Positions 36,214 through 47,834 of a DNA stretch of 64,000 bases are shown here, in pieces. Numbering within the stretch: position 1 is the first letter of the stretch; each line of letters starts with the position of its first letter. The DNA comes from Terebella lapidaria. Lineage: Eukaryota > Annelida > Polychaeta > Terebellida > Terebellidae. The notes under the pieces were generated by a model. The model was not told the origin of the DNA. It worked only from the letters and a program-made list of their open reading frames with translations, and made no database searches. Position numbers and translations under genes: made by a program. The stretch lies in contig OX424568.1 in the NCBI GenBank assembly GCA_949152475.1, positions 26,759,667 through 26,823,666 of the forward strand, given 5' to 3'.

Positions 36214-36215
36214 TA

Positions 36216-37220
36216 TGATTAGCATCTTTTTGGCCTTGATCTTGACTTCAGGTGATGTTAACCTGGATGTCAATGCCATGCCAGCATGCAACTGATCTGG
36301 AATGAATTAAATGGTATCGACAGCCAAAGCGCTTGTACACGTACATAGAGCTGAGGTTTGCATTTGAAACATACAGAAAGCCATAGATAGTGGATGTTTG
36401 GTGACCTTGAACTTGGTCAAAGATGTATACATTCTATAAATTAAAATATATAAATTGGGCCTCGTATATACATGTATCACCGGTATACTTTTAGACAAAG
36501 GCATTGGGTTGTGTCATCATTTATATTATGGTCTTTTTTTATGGAAGGTCATAGTATTTTGGTGGATCCCTTGGTTAACACAACAACAAATGACACTGAC
36601 TGGTAAATCTCAAGGTCCTGTCCATCATGATGTACAAAATATGGCATTCGAACGCACGACACATGAAGCTGTTGCTCAGTTTTGTATTCTGTTATCTACA
36701 GGGTTGAGAGTTTTCGGTAGATCTAATTTGATGGCCTCGAACTTTGCCTCAAAAGGCCCATGAAGATTTGTGGATTTTGCTTGGATTTGATGGTGTATAG
36801 GAAGTCGGCATCTCATGAAAACATTGAACTTGGCATCAAATCACCTCGAATGTTCAAATTCTGAGAAAAGAAGAGTATCCTCGGTGCTATTTTTCTTTCC
36901 CATTTCAATTGAGGTGATCAATAGACTTATCGTTGAGACTAGCAGATTTCATGTGGTTCCATGACAACGGCCATATTTCCGTGTATGATAAATCGTATTT
37001 GCCATCACAATAATGTTCGCTTGTGGAAAATGACTTAAGCTAACTTGTTTTTAACTTGTTTTCAACTTCCGGGTAAGTCCGGTAACTGTGTGATCACAGC
37101 GATTTATCTCTCGTGTTGCTTGATTTCACCTCAACAGTTAGTTTCAGGTAACAGGCAATTTTTATAATATTAATAGGTACACCAGATATATATTACATTG
37201 TTCAACATATATTGTAATTG
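36216..37220. other. No gene seen
   Basis: Contains short degenerate GACCTTGAACTTGG-type words, like a worn satellite, but no array with a measurable period and no coding block. Confidence 0.45.
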
Positions 37221-37641
37221 AGGCGATTTATTTTTTATTTCTTGGTTTACAAACCCGCTGACCCTAGATTTTCTGTTTTGAGAATAAAAAATAAAATTGA
37301 GTTTTTGTCCTTTTTTTTATTTCCGCCGACAGCAATTTTCCCATGTGGAAATTTTAAAATGTTAAAATAAGGGTAATTCCCTCAATTTTGTGTCTGCTGC
37401 ATTCACGACGTGTTGCTTCTGTTTTGAAACAAGTGAGCATTTGTTGTTTTTGTGCATTTTCAAGAAAAAAACTGTTTATTGTTCCCGATTTATGCATTTA
37501 GGCATAATTTATACTTTTTGAAGATTTTATTTTCCCTGACACTACATTTGAGCCAATTTTATTTTTATTTTTATTCCTCCCTCCGACCCAACATTTTTTC
37601 ATCCATCGTTCGTGAACCAAGAAATAAAAAACAAATCGCCT
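37221..37641. mobile_element. Short inverted-repeat element, 421 bp
   Basis: Left end AGGCGATTTATTTTTTATTT then CTTGGTTTACAAAC; the right end read inward is AGGCGATTTGTTTTTTATTT then CTTGGTTCACGAAC. About 34 bp of near-perfect terminal inversion. AT-rich core, non-coding; no clear target duplication. Confidence 0.82.
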
Positions 37642-38716
37642 GAATCAAAATGCAGAAATATAGCTAATTTAGGATTATTTTGCTATTGCAATGCACAATA
37701 TTCACAGTGGTAGCTGGTGCAATTACTATTCTTTGCTGAACTGACGCTAAGCAATAAGGGAATATTCATATGATCTATGTTTTAGAGATGAGATGTAAGA
37801 TATTTATTATCAGTTGCACGTGCACCAGTGGTAGATCTGTTGTATATCATCTTTGAATTTTTGCTTCATGAAAATGAATGGCTCAATTCAATTAATTCTG
37901 AACTTACATATTACAATGTGAATATTCTTTTATTCACAATTGCATAAACAGGGACAGTGCTCCCCTGCATACGGATAAAATGATGCCTGAATAGTGATTT
38001 TTAGGTCTGTATGGCAGATCACAAATTTGGAATTTAGCATGGTAGCTGGTAGGCTAAATTTTAACTTAATCCACAAAACTAACGGCTAAAACTCGCTTGC
38101 TTCACTTCCAATTTCTTTTTACAAACTTTCTTGAAACATACATCATAACATAAAAAAGTTTATTGATTTTGGGCCCTCGAGCGTGCATTGATTAATTCAC
38201 GGATCCATTAATGAAAAAATATGAGCGTACATGTACAGAGTAAATGTAATAATTAGGGATTAAAGTGGATCATCAATTGAAAATGGCAAGAAATTTCGAA
38301 ATTTTGACCCTACATTCATTGTCAAATTCGGATGAAAACTACACCAAATAATATACATTCTTCAAATTCCATGAATGCTACCATAATAGTCCATAAGAAA
38401 ATTCATCAAGGAAGACAAAAAAAATTCAGGCGAATGAAAGACCGCACCAAAGTTGAGTTATTAGACTAGGAATACACAGACATTAATCACAGTCGATTGG
38501 TCAAAATAATTTTAAAATGAGCGATTGTATTGGTTGAAGTACATAGGCCTATATAGGTACAGTGTGTAGGCTACTTGGTATTGGTAAAGTTATCAAAATT
38601 ATGCAGACAGTCTCATACATTGTACGTTGCACAATGTACATGTAGCATAGCATGTAGACCGAGATTAGTAAATTTCAATGTACTTACATGACATTAGTAA
38701 TCTCATATGTATACTT
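37642..38716. other. No gene seen
   Basis: AT-rich sequence without long frames, RNA genes or obvious repeats. Confidence 0.45.
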
Positions 38717-38814
38717 TTACAATCATTTTATAATGATCCCCATATAAATATGCTAAGATCTGACATTACAATCATTTTATAATGATCCCCATATAAATAT
38801 GCTAAGATCTGACA
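38717..38814. repeat. 49-bp direct tandem duplication
   Basis: TTACAATCATTTTATAATGA then TCCCCATATAAATATGCTAA occurs twice with a period of 49 bp and no differences seen, so the duplication is recent or an assembly stutter. Confidence 0.9.
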
Positions 38815-39480
38815 TGTTACAGTATATTTTGAATTAAACATGGTATTACGGTATTCGCTAAGCTTTCCTCTTCCACACACACAAGACACACGGAGTTACG
38901 GTATATGCTGGACCCTATTTTATTACAGGTGCTAGGTACCCGCATCCATTACAAGGCCGCTGTAACGAATTGGGGTAGACCCCCAATCTATTACAGCCAG
39001 GCCGTAATAAACCCGGGTCTATGACGGGCCCCCTATCCATTACGCGACAGTCGCCCATCCGCCATCTTGGACCTGGTACTGCCTGCGTACATGTAAGGTA
39101 TTAATTTATGCAACCAGGATGTGCATAGATGAAATGGCTGCTGTACAGCGAACGCCATGTCAGTGATGTAATCATATCTCGTTCAATGTCCACGGTCGGA
39201 AGATGGCCATGAAATGTAACATCATAAAGTGAGTATATGCTGTATTAGAAATTTTACGAAATATTATTTTTTGGTTATCCTTTCCAAACAACCATGTACA
39301 GGGTGTCTCGAAGAGTAGCCCCAAATTCAGGTGCGACTTTCTTTGTTGTATCTCGAGACGACAAGTCGTATATATAATGGTTTCGCCATGTTACCAACCA
39401 ATTCGTTTAGATGACCGCGCCACAATTTTGCATGAACTGATCCGTAATTTCATTCAGGCATTCTATAATATATAGTATGT
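38815..39480. other. No gene seen
   Basis: Includes a short GC-richer part (38930-39060) with repeated ATTACAG/GTAATA-TGGG words in both directions, resembling a segment at 31110-31240. No coding block. Confidence 0.4.
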
Positions 39481-42400
39481 AAAGTTCGGCGGGTGCCCGC
39501 TACAGGACGTCCGGCACTACTCTACGGAACATTACAACCAGGTACAGTCAGCCCGGAACGAGTCCGGCCGTCATACACTACGACATAACACATGCATCTC
39601 ACCAACTCCTTAACTACAAGTACAACATGCATATTACACAGTTTGGTAATGTAGCCGTATGTAGAGCCCGAGGTGCCATGGGAGCGGCACCACGGAACCC
39701 GTACACGTGGGCATGTTGCTGGCCGGCCTCGCCGAAGGCACTGTCGCAGAAATGGAACTCTGAGCCAGCCCGACGGTCTGCCAGAGTCTGTGTCACACCA
39801 CCCCAGGTGGTAGAAAACCGGTGATCCACAGGGCGTGAGCCCCCGAGTCAACAACGGTCTCCCCCACCTGGGCCCCCAATGGAAATCGTCCCCAGGGCCG
39901 GCGTGGGCCTTACCCAAGATACAGGGACGTAAAGCTCATGGCGAGCCTCTCGTCCTGCCTCTCGGCTTGCTCTGGGACAATCTCACAGACCAAGCAAGTG
40001 CTCGCGTATATATATCGAACCAAGAGGCGGGAGGAGAAACTAGGTCAAACCATTTGTTATAGTTTACTGGGCGCGATCAAGTACAGTGCGTTGCTAGGCA
40101 GCGCACGCTCCAAACTCGAGCGGTCTAAAAATAGGCCGTAATACTTGCTAGTGTTTGGGCAAAATCGCCACCTATTCATTTGCACCGGAAACCCCGAAGG
40201 TGGTTGTGCAATGCCAGTAGGGGCATTTTGGACAGAAGCGGGGAGACCACAGGCATCCAGAGGAACAACCATGACAAAAAAATCTCCACCATGTCCACTG
40301 TTTTCGCACCGTACATTCTCCGCACAACCTCACGAGTATGAGGTGGACCACTAACTCCAGGGTGGCTTCAGAGCGATTGGCCTCAATTTGAGCAAGGGCT
40401 GACGACGGGGGGTCATCTATGCCCTGCTCTGCATGATCCAGGGCACTCACAGCGTCAGTAGACTCCGGAATTCTGTCTCGTGCATAGCTGCTCCAATTCC
40501 TCCTGTACCTGTGGCAGCAAGGAAGACTGACCGGCATGAGCAAATCAACCAAGGGTGCATGGTTTAATCGACACGTCGACGCCCAGTCTGGAAAACCTCT
40601 AAAAGGTGTAGAAATCAATTGCTGGAGGGAGTCTGCAACTGCCCATGAATGGAGTCCAATTCTAAACCACCTCACTTAATGACAAATGACCTGGGATGGG
40701 TAATGATAGAAATATATGATAGAGATTACCACAATGTATGCTTAACCAGTAGAATTCCATCCCTTAGAAGAGAGAGGATTTGGTCATTCCAGCCAGGCCA
40801 TCTGCAAGGATGTCAGAAGCGATAAATCTGGGTGAAACAAGCGTTTCCCAACTGCCACAGTCGTGCCACAGGTGCCGAACACGATTGAAATCATTATAAT
40901 AAATGATTTATAGCTTTCTGCCATGAGAAGCTTCATGGACTTCAACATATGTACAGTAAGAAATGGCATGTGGGTGGTGGCTACCAACTACACCTCCTAA
41001 AAGCGCCTGGAAACTGGCCAGGAGCCAGAACCTGACACTGAGGACAAGTGACGCACCAATGGGTCATGTCCGTATTGCTACCTGGTCCATAAAAGCGCAG
41101 TTGCGAGCGAGGAATGGTCTTCTGGATGACCATGACTCGTCACCTGGAGGTCGTGGAGTTGGTGCAGCACTTCCACCTGGATTATCGCCGGAAGCAGCAG
41201 CTGCCAGATGGCAGGCTTAACTTTAAACTTCATTTATTTTACAACAATTGATTAACAAGCATCAACTTATATTAACATCTCTTGTTGGCTCGGATCTTGG
41301 CGTAAGGGTGGTCATTACTGTGGGAGGAAACCAGAACCTGTTGAGAACTCACTTGCCCAGTTTGGCGACCACATACCACCTCACATACTGCCGAGACCGG
41401 GGATCGAGCCCGCGCCTAAACTGACTGCATTGGTGAGAAGCCAGCCCACATACAAACTGAGCTAACTGGGCAACCAATTGGCGCCAGGGTGGCGTCCGCC
41501 CTTGCTTCCCGACCAGTTGCATGTAAGAGCAGACATTCAGGTAGGATGGTTCCTCCACTGGGGCATCCAGCTGCGGTTTGGCAGTCAGGGCCTGTCTGGG
41601 CAGTGGTTGCTCAAATCTGGAATCCGAGCTAGACGAGGTCAGAACCCACGAGGGGAATACCTTATCCATGGAGATCCACTTCGTCTGTATCACATTCCAA
41701 GATCAAATGCAGGGCAGTTTCGTCAATACTGGCGTGTTCTAGCCAAGGGTGGACACCTGGTAGCCGGGCCACCATATTCGTCCTAGTGCCTGTGACCTGC
41801 AGTTTTCCAAGAAGGTCCAGCTCAGAATCTGAGGAAGAATCCGTTTTGAACCCGATGGTGAAAGCACCAGCTCAATTTGGATTCTTGCAGTTATGACAAG
41901 ACAGGTTGTCAGCATTGCCATGATGCTTACCAGAACCGTGTTCAATTTGTATGACATAATCTTGGAGTTTAACAAGCCACCGCGCCACCAAACTTTCAGA
42001 TGTGCAGTTTGAAGTGCAGTTCAGCAACCACCTGAGGAGAAGACATTGCGTTACAAAGAGGTCAAGAAAGACAACCTCCAACAAAGTTTCCCAGACTAAA
42101 TCGGGTCACTTTTCTGTGAGAAAGTTTAAAGGACATGCAATTTCCACGAAACCCCACGTGAAGTGGCGGTGGTGGATTTCAAATCAAGTCTCCCATGTTG
42201 CATGGCTGAGGCCACTTGCGCACACTATTCAGCTTCACAGGTCCGTACAGACGCCCATATTGGTCACTATGAAACCCAAGTACAAAATCTCCTTTGCGAA
42301 GAGTTATTACCGCGACAACCACTAGCCCATAGACACTCTAACAGGTCAGATCACTGGAGCCAGAAGTGACCTACTTGGAACAATAGTAACAGGACCTTCT

Positions 42401-42600
42401 GTCACCAGTACTGGACGAAATGTGCAGTATTGAGCCTAGCCCAGAACTTCAAACCTCAGCATAGGGTGCAATCATCTGCATCGCACCAAGGTCGTATTGC
42501 TCCTCCTGGTACATCTCATCCTGGAAGTCTTATGGGACAATAATCATTGATGAATTGGTCAATAAGAGTTGCCTTGAATCTCATCGGAGTTACATCCGAA
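39481..42600 (-). mobile_element. Ty3/gypsy-type LTR retroelement relic (fossil)
   Basis: Minus-strand relic. In order on that strand: an RNase H end of Ty3/gypsy type (41872-42084; ARWLVKLQDY and HHGNAD motifs), an integrase zinc-binding-like part (around 40960-41220), an unassigned part (40172-40675), then a terminal-repeat/leader-like segment (about 40030 down to 39481) with a TATA-like ATATATATA. That segment is related to 25640-26207. The coding part is broken many times and looks old; no matching second terminal repeat was identified on the other side. Confidence 0.7.
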
Positions 42601-44142
42601 AAGGCCTTGTGGTTGAGCACCCAGAGTGTGAAAGCATAATCTGTCGATGTATCTAGTGGGGACGTTCGTTGGTGACGTTCTGTCCACGGTCCATCAAAAT
42701 CTGCAACCGCGTCCCATCAAAGCAGCCCCTGACCTAGCCTATGCTCAGGAGCAGTGCTGGTGAGATCTTCTGTCAGGCAACTGTAGAGGTGAAGGCCAAA
42801 GATCCCAGCAGTGGCGCTGGCATCCTATGCTAGGCGGAATCTTGTGCCTCTTCTGCAGAAATTCGTGCATGTTCTCAAAGAGAGGACGAGTCCCTCAGGG
42901 ACGAGGGAATTTTCGGCCAGCACACTGTAGGCTGCAATGCCTTTATCATCGGACAAATTCAGGATACGGCACCAATGTAAAGTTTGGCGCTGGCTCTCTA
43001 TGGCGCGAGTGCCCCGCTAAGCAGCAGCATGGTCAACGCCAGTGTTAGTCTGTCGGACAAGGTATGACTCCTACATGGCATGAGTTAATGCAAGTAACTC
43101 ATGTATCCTGGATTACCCGAGATTCATGAGAGCCATGAATGCAATTCCCAGTACATGAGCACGTGAATGTGTTGCTGGCCGGACCAACAGATGGTACCAA
43201 CTGCCTGAGCATGTATGTACCACCTCAGGGCTGAGCCATTGTCTCAGGTGCGGACACCAAATATGGAGCCAAGGCCTCCTGTGGAAGTCATACTCACTCA
43301 TACTCCCAGATTCCATGATGCTGGCAGTATTTATAGCGCCAGTGCACGAGGGAGAAACAGTGAATGCAGTTGATAAAAGACGTTACTATGGTAACGCATG
43401 CTTCAGACCCGAAGCAGCCAAATATGATATTGTGTTATGTCCAAACACCTCTCCAGATCTATGGGCAAATTCGCCACACTATTATACTCAGCCCAATTTT
43501 TCACAGAATGGATCAATTCACAGTGACTCGAATATCTTTGAAGTCTGAAAATATCGGAATCAAAAGCAAGTGGCTTTAAATCAGTTTCAACCAATTTGTG
43601 CATACCCTTGTAAATTTGTACATTTATACATCGAAATTCCTCAAATAAGACCAAAATTTGACTTGTCTAGAATAACTTAAAGATAAAAAACAAAGTTTAA
43701 TGTTTTACGATAAGACACATTTCGACTGTACATGTCCATTTCTCCATTCTCAACGGTCTTCAGCATACATATAATCACGTCATGTGAATCCTTGCGCGTG
43801 CACATAGACGAGTGACTGCATACAACTTAAGACACTATCAGAATCTCATGTATGGTTTCATGCTGCCATGGAAGCGCGTGTTATGCCCTCAGTAGTTATT
43901 GGTTCGTTTTGAACTGAGGAAATTACATAGTAATGCCATATTCAATAGTTCCATGGATTTCCTGTGAAATGCTCTAAATTTGAGCAGTTTGGTTGTTCTC
44001 ATGGTACAGACTGATGATCAAGACACTAGTATACAAATACTGCAGGGCACATGTCCTTGAGGTCGATTGACACAGGTCTGTCGCCCCTACTGTTGCATCT
44101 GAGTCAATAACTTCAGCATGGGGTATAGACATCTTGATGTAA
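42601..44142. other. Mostly unassigned, some retroelement-like sequence
   Basis: 42601-43320 keeps the GC-richer texture of the LTR relic next to it and may belong to it, but no domain could be named. 43320-44142 shows no gene or repeat. Confidence 0.4.
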
Positions 44143-44343
44143 AGACTCTTCATCTGGACTCCCTCTCCCCTAGGTGACGTGAAGTCGACCCTACCATCCT
44201 TCGAAGTAGGCGACGTCTATGTCGAATCTGTCGAATCCTGCATCAATGATGTCATTCCGACTTTGGTGATGCTTGAGCCACGAAGTAGTTTCTTGTCTGA
44301 CATCCACTGTCTTTTGCAGATATGTGGTGCATATATTGCCTGA
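44143..44343 (+). other. Possible upstream exon of the Schlafen gene
   Basis: A 66-codon open stretch with protein-like composition (segment GDVKSTLPSFEVGDVYVESV) follows a good acceptor CTCTCCCCTAG at 44163-44173. It ends at a stop before the Schlafen ORF and no donor joins it in frame, so it is either 5' UTR, a worn duplicate exon or chance. Unrecognised. Confidence 0.3.
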
Positions 44344-44756
44344 TAGTAATGAAGCAAGGCTGTTAGAACTGCCAATACAGAATTGGTTACTGTAACTTCC
44401 AAACCAGTGATGACAGTTCCCTCACTGCCAGGATGTGTGCATGTAGAACTTCCTGACGTTCCTCTCTCAGCTTCCAAATCTAAGCAGATCACACGAAAAC
44501 TAGGAAGTGAAAACACAAGGCACAATAATGTGTGTACATGGTGAAGCAAACGTGGATATGGAAGCACGTCCATTGCAGGCCTTGCATGTGCAAATAACTG
44601 AAACACAAAGTGTAAATTATGCCTGTAAGCTATCCCATATCCCATGTCGATAAAGAAGTATGTTTTAACGAATGTAGGATGTGTGAGAACACTAAAGATC
44701 AAAATTAACATATGAATATCCTGTTTTTCCAGACTGTTGTACGCTCGACATGAACC

Positions 44757-47700
44757 ATGATGGCGACGAACAGTTCGCCTATTCCTGAGCTTACTGAGTA
44801 TCTCGTGCCACCGGAGGAACTCAGCTATGGAGAATATGTCTATCGAGTGCATCTGTATCTCAGGGAAGCTAAGAAAGGGTTCAAGTATGAAGCAGATGAA
44901 TGTCTCCCTAAGATAATATCTGCAATGTTGAATTCCAGTGGAGGAGTCATTCAGCTGATACCAAGTATCCCACAGAAGTCGCTGGATGGCAAGGAGTTTG
45001 ATTCTTGGCTGAACACACTCAGGGGTAAACTTCACTTTGTTCCAGATGTTGTGTATCAGCATTGTATTTCCGTACAAGAAGACGATGGAAAATGCATTCT
45101 GGTGCACAAATCTCATCAGTTTATTACGACCAATGGGCACATGTTTACCAGAGGCGTGAACGAAAACAGTGAAGCCAAGAGTTATGATAGCCTGGCACAA
45201 CTTGTGAACCAAGTCCAAGTGAATCCAAGAACCAGCGAGCTGCCTGTCACTGGTCCCTTCATTTTGAATGGGAAATGCTTCGAAACAGAAAGTAAACGTC
45301 TGGAATTCAAACACTACAAAGTCAGAACACTTGAGCATTTGTTCCAACGAATGCAAACATGTCGTACCTTCGAAGCTCTATTCGGCATGGCAAATCTAAA
45401 GGGTGGAGGTTACCTGATCCTGGGTATCAAGGAAGATGAACAGAGTGGAGAAAACCTCTATGCTGGTCTCAATATAGAAAAAGCTGAGGAGGACATTTTC
45501 AAGAAAACCTTAACAAAATGTATGACAGAGACTGAACAGGGCGAGAAGCGAGTCTGGGGCAACCCTGGTGTTGTGCCTGAGGAAGGCAAGAACTGGAGGT
45601 GTGAATTTGTCCAACTTCGAGGTTCACAGGAGAGGGCAGTGCTGATTGTTATCCAAGTGTTCCAGTGTGAGGGCGGAATGTTTGCACAAAGTCCAGAAGC
45701 ATTTTTGATGGACGACGATGGGAACATTTGCCAGGTTTCCTTTCATGACTGGTACAAAGTACATGCACCCAGACTGACGAGAATATCGAAGAAATCCACA
45801 GACACAGACTCGTCACAAAGGAATGCAGTCAAGATGTCTCCACAAAAGAATGATTTCACGAACCAAACCATCGAAAGGGAATCTGGCTTGGAAGGAGTCA
45901 CATTTGCAGATAACACAACCATATCATTTAGCAAGCATAGTTCTTCATGGAACTCTCACCAAATTCCAAGAAACGCAGAACACACAAAGTGTCCTGAAGT
46001 TAGCCAGTTGTTCCTGACTGATCGTCCTGTGAGTTTTAAACTACCGAGTCGAGATATCATTGAGTACATTCTAGCCAACAAGGATGTTCTTCCCTACATA
46101 GATGGCCAGATAGAGGGTCGCGCATTCGGAATCACCATGGATACTTTAGCAGACAGTCTCAACCATCATTGCATGAAACCACAGAATCATATCATGGACT
46201 TGGTTGTTGTGAATGAGTCAGCAAGTATCACTGTCTTTGTCATCAGTTCTGGAGGTGTTGCAGATCAAAAGTATTCAGTTGTACTTCCAAGGCTGTTGAA
46301 GAAGAGAATTGCAGAGGCTATGCCACCTGAGAGTAACTACATGCACTGTGCCATTGCAGTTACATGTCACGCTATCGACAAAGATGATATGTCAACAGTA
46401 CAATACGACTTTCATTCTCGGTGGTTCAAACACTTGCCGAAATTCAAACACGTGTGTATGGCTCTACATAGCTTGCTGGCAGACACTGACAAGTGTTTTG
46501 GACAGATTCTGCTTGGGGACGCTGAGATTCATCTGTCGTCAAGTCAGATGAATACCTTTACAAGAATCGCTGGGAATCGATTCTCTATTGTTGAAGGACC
46601 ACCTGGTTGTGGGAAAACAGTTCTGGCCAGGTACCTCTGCAAGCACTTGGGCACTGAGAAATCAGCGTACGTCACCTCTTCAAAGCAACTAAATGCGCGA
46701 ATAAAACATGATGGAATAGACACATTTATTGCAACTAATGGCGAAACATTGATGCAACTCTTGGAAGGGCCACTGGAAGAGCACAAGCAGCATGTGATCT
46801 TAGATGACAACCACACCATAGTTTACAAAGAAGAACATCTGGAATATATTTGTATGCATTTCGCCAGCCATGCGAAACGTCTGTACGTGTTCCAAGACAC
46901 GGAATTCCAGAACTATCAAGAAGTTCCTGAGTCAGTTTCTTTCAGGGACTTCTTGAACCGCCATGACAAAACATATGGCACCGTTCTTTGCCACACAATG
47001 AACCAGATACAGAGGAACAGTCAGGTGGTGGCATCTTTCCTGCAAGGCCAAGTGGAACGACTCAACAAGTTAACTGCCGATGAACTCAGATGCATGAATT
47101 CTGTGAAGGGAGATGATATCCATATCATACACGTGGCTAACCTACGACGACAGAGGGAAGACAATGGTTTATTGGAGCATCTCAGGAAACTCGTGGAGTG
47201 CACGTCAATTGATCCTAAGCTTCGTCACTACACTGCTAAGCAAGTCGCTGTTCTTGTTGATCGAGAAGACTCAGAATCTACTCAGCGTGAAGTGGAGATG
47301 TTTGTGCAACTATTCAAGAGATTCTGGCCTGTGAGCAATGTTCATAATGCAGATGTATTCCCTGTCGAAGGACTGATTGTTGACTCCCTGAAAAACTTCT
47401 CTGGACTGGAATCGAGAGTTGTTATCATCGTAGAACCGGCAGAGATGTCCAGTCCGAATGATCACCGAAACATCAAACGTCTAATAGCAAAAGCATCCAG
47501 AGGTGTTGAAAGAGTGGATTTTCTACATGAAAAGAACTTGGATGGCAGCACTGTTGCTGCCATGAAATGTGACACTGTGCCGCAGGATCTAATGTGAGTA
47601 TTGTGTGATTTTGTTGTCTGAAAACAGAAGTATTACAATAATTTACCAAGTAATGGGGGCGAATAAAAATTGTGTCTCAGCTGGAGATCATATTTTCAGG

Positions 47701-47793
47701 AAGAAAAAGACATTCGACGATGCAGAAATCAGGGTACGTAGGCTACAAGATAATTAAGGCATTTCGGCAGAAATGCCTTTATGGTTTTAGCAG

Positions 47794-47834
<41 letters not shown>

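Noticed and set aside
40069-40675. Open frames of up to 167 codons near the LTR relic
   Set aside because: They lie in the fossil retroelement and show no convincing host domain; treated as part of that relic.
44217-45356. 379-codon open frame on the minus strand
   Set aside because: More than half is antisense to the first 600 bp of the well-supported Schlafen exon, the product matches nothing I know and no splice or polyadenylation context supports it.
47662-47834. Poly-T 47799-47834 as a retrotransposed poly-A tail
   Set aside because: It lies inside the satellite-bearing block with no adjacent gene-derived sequence or target duplication.
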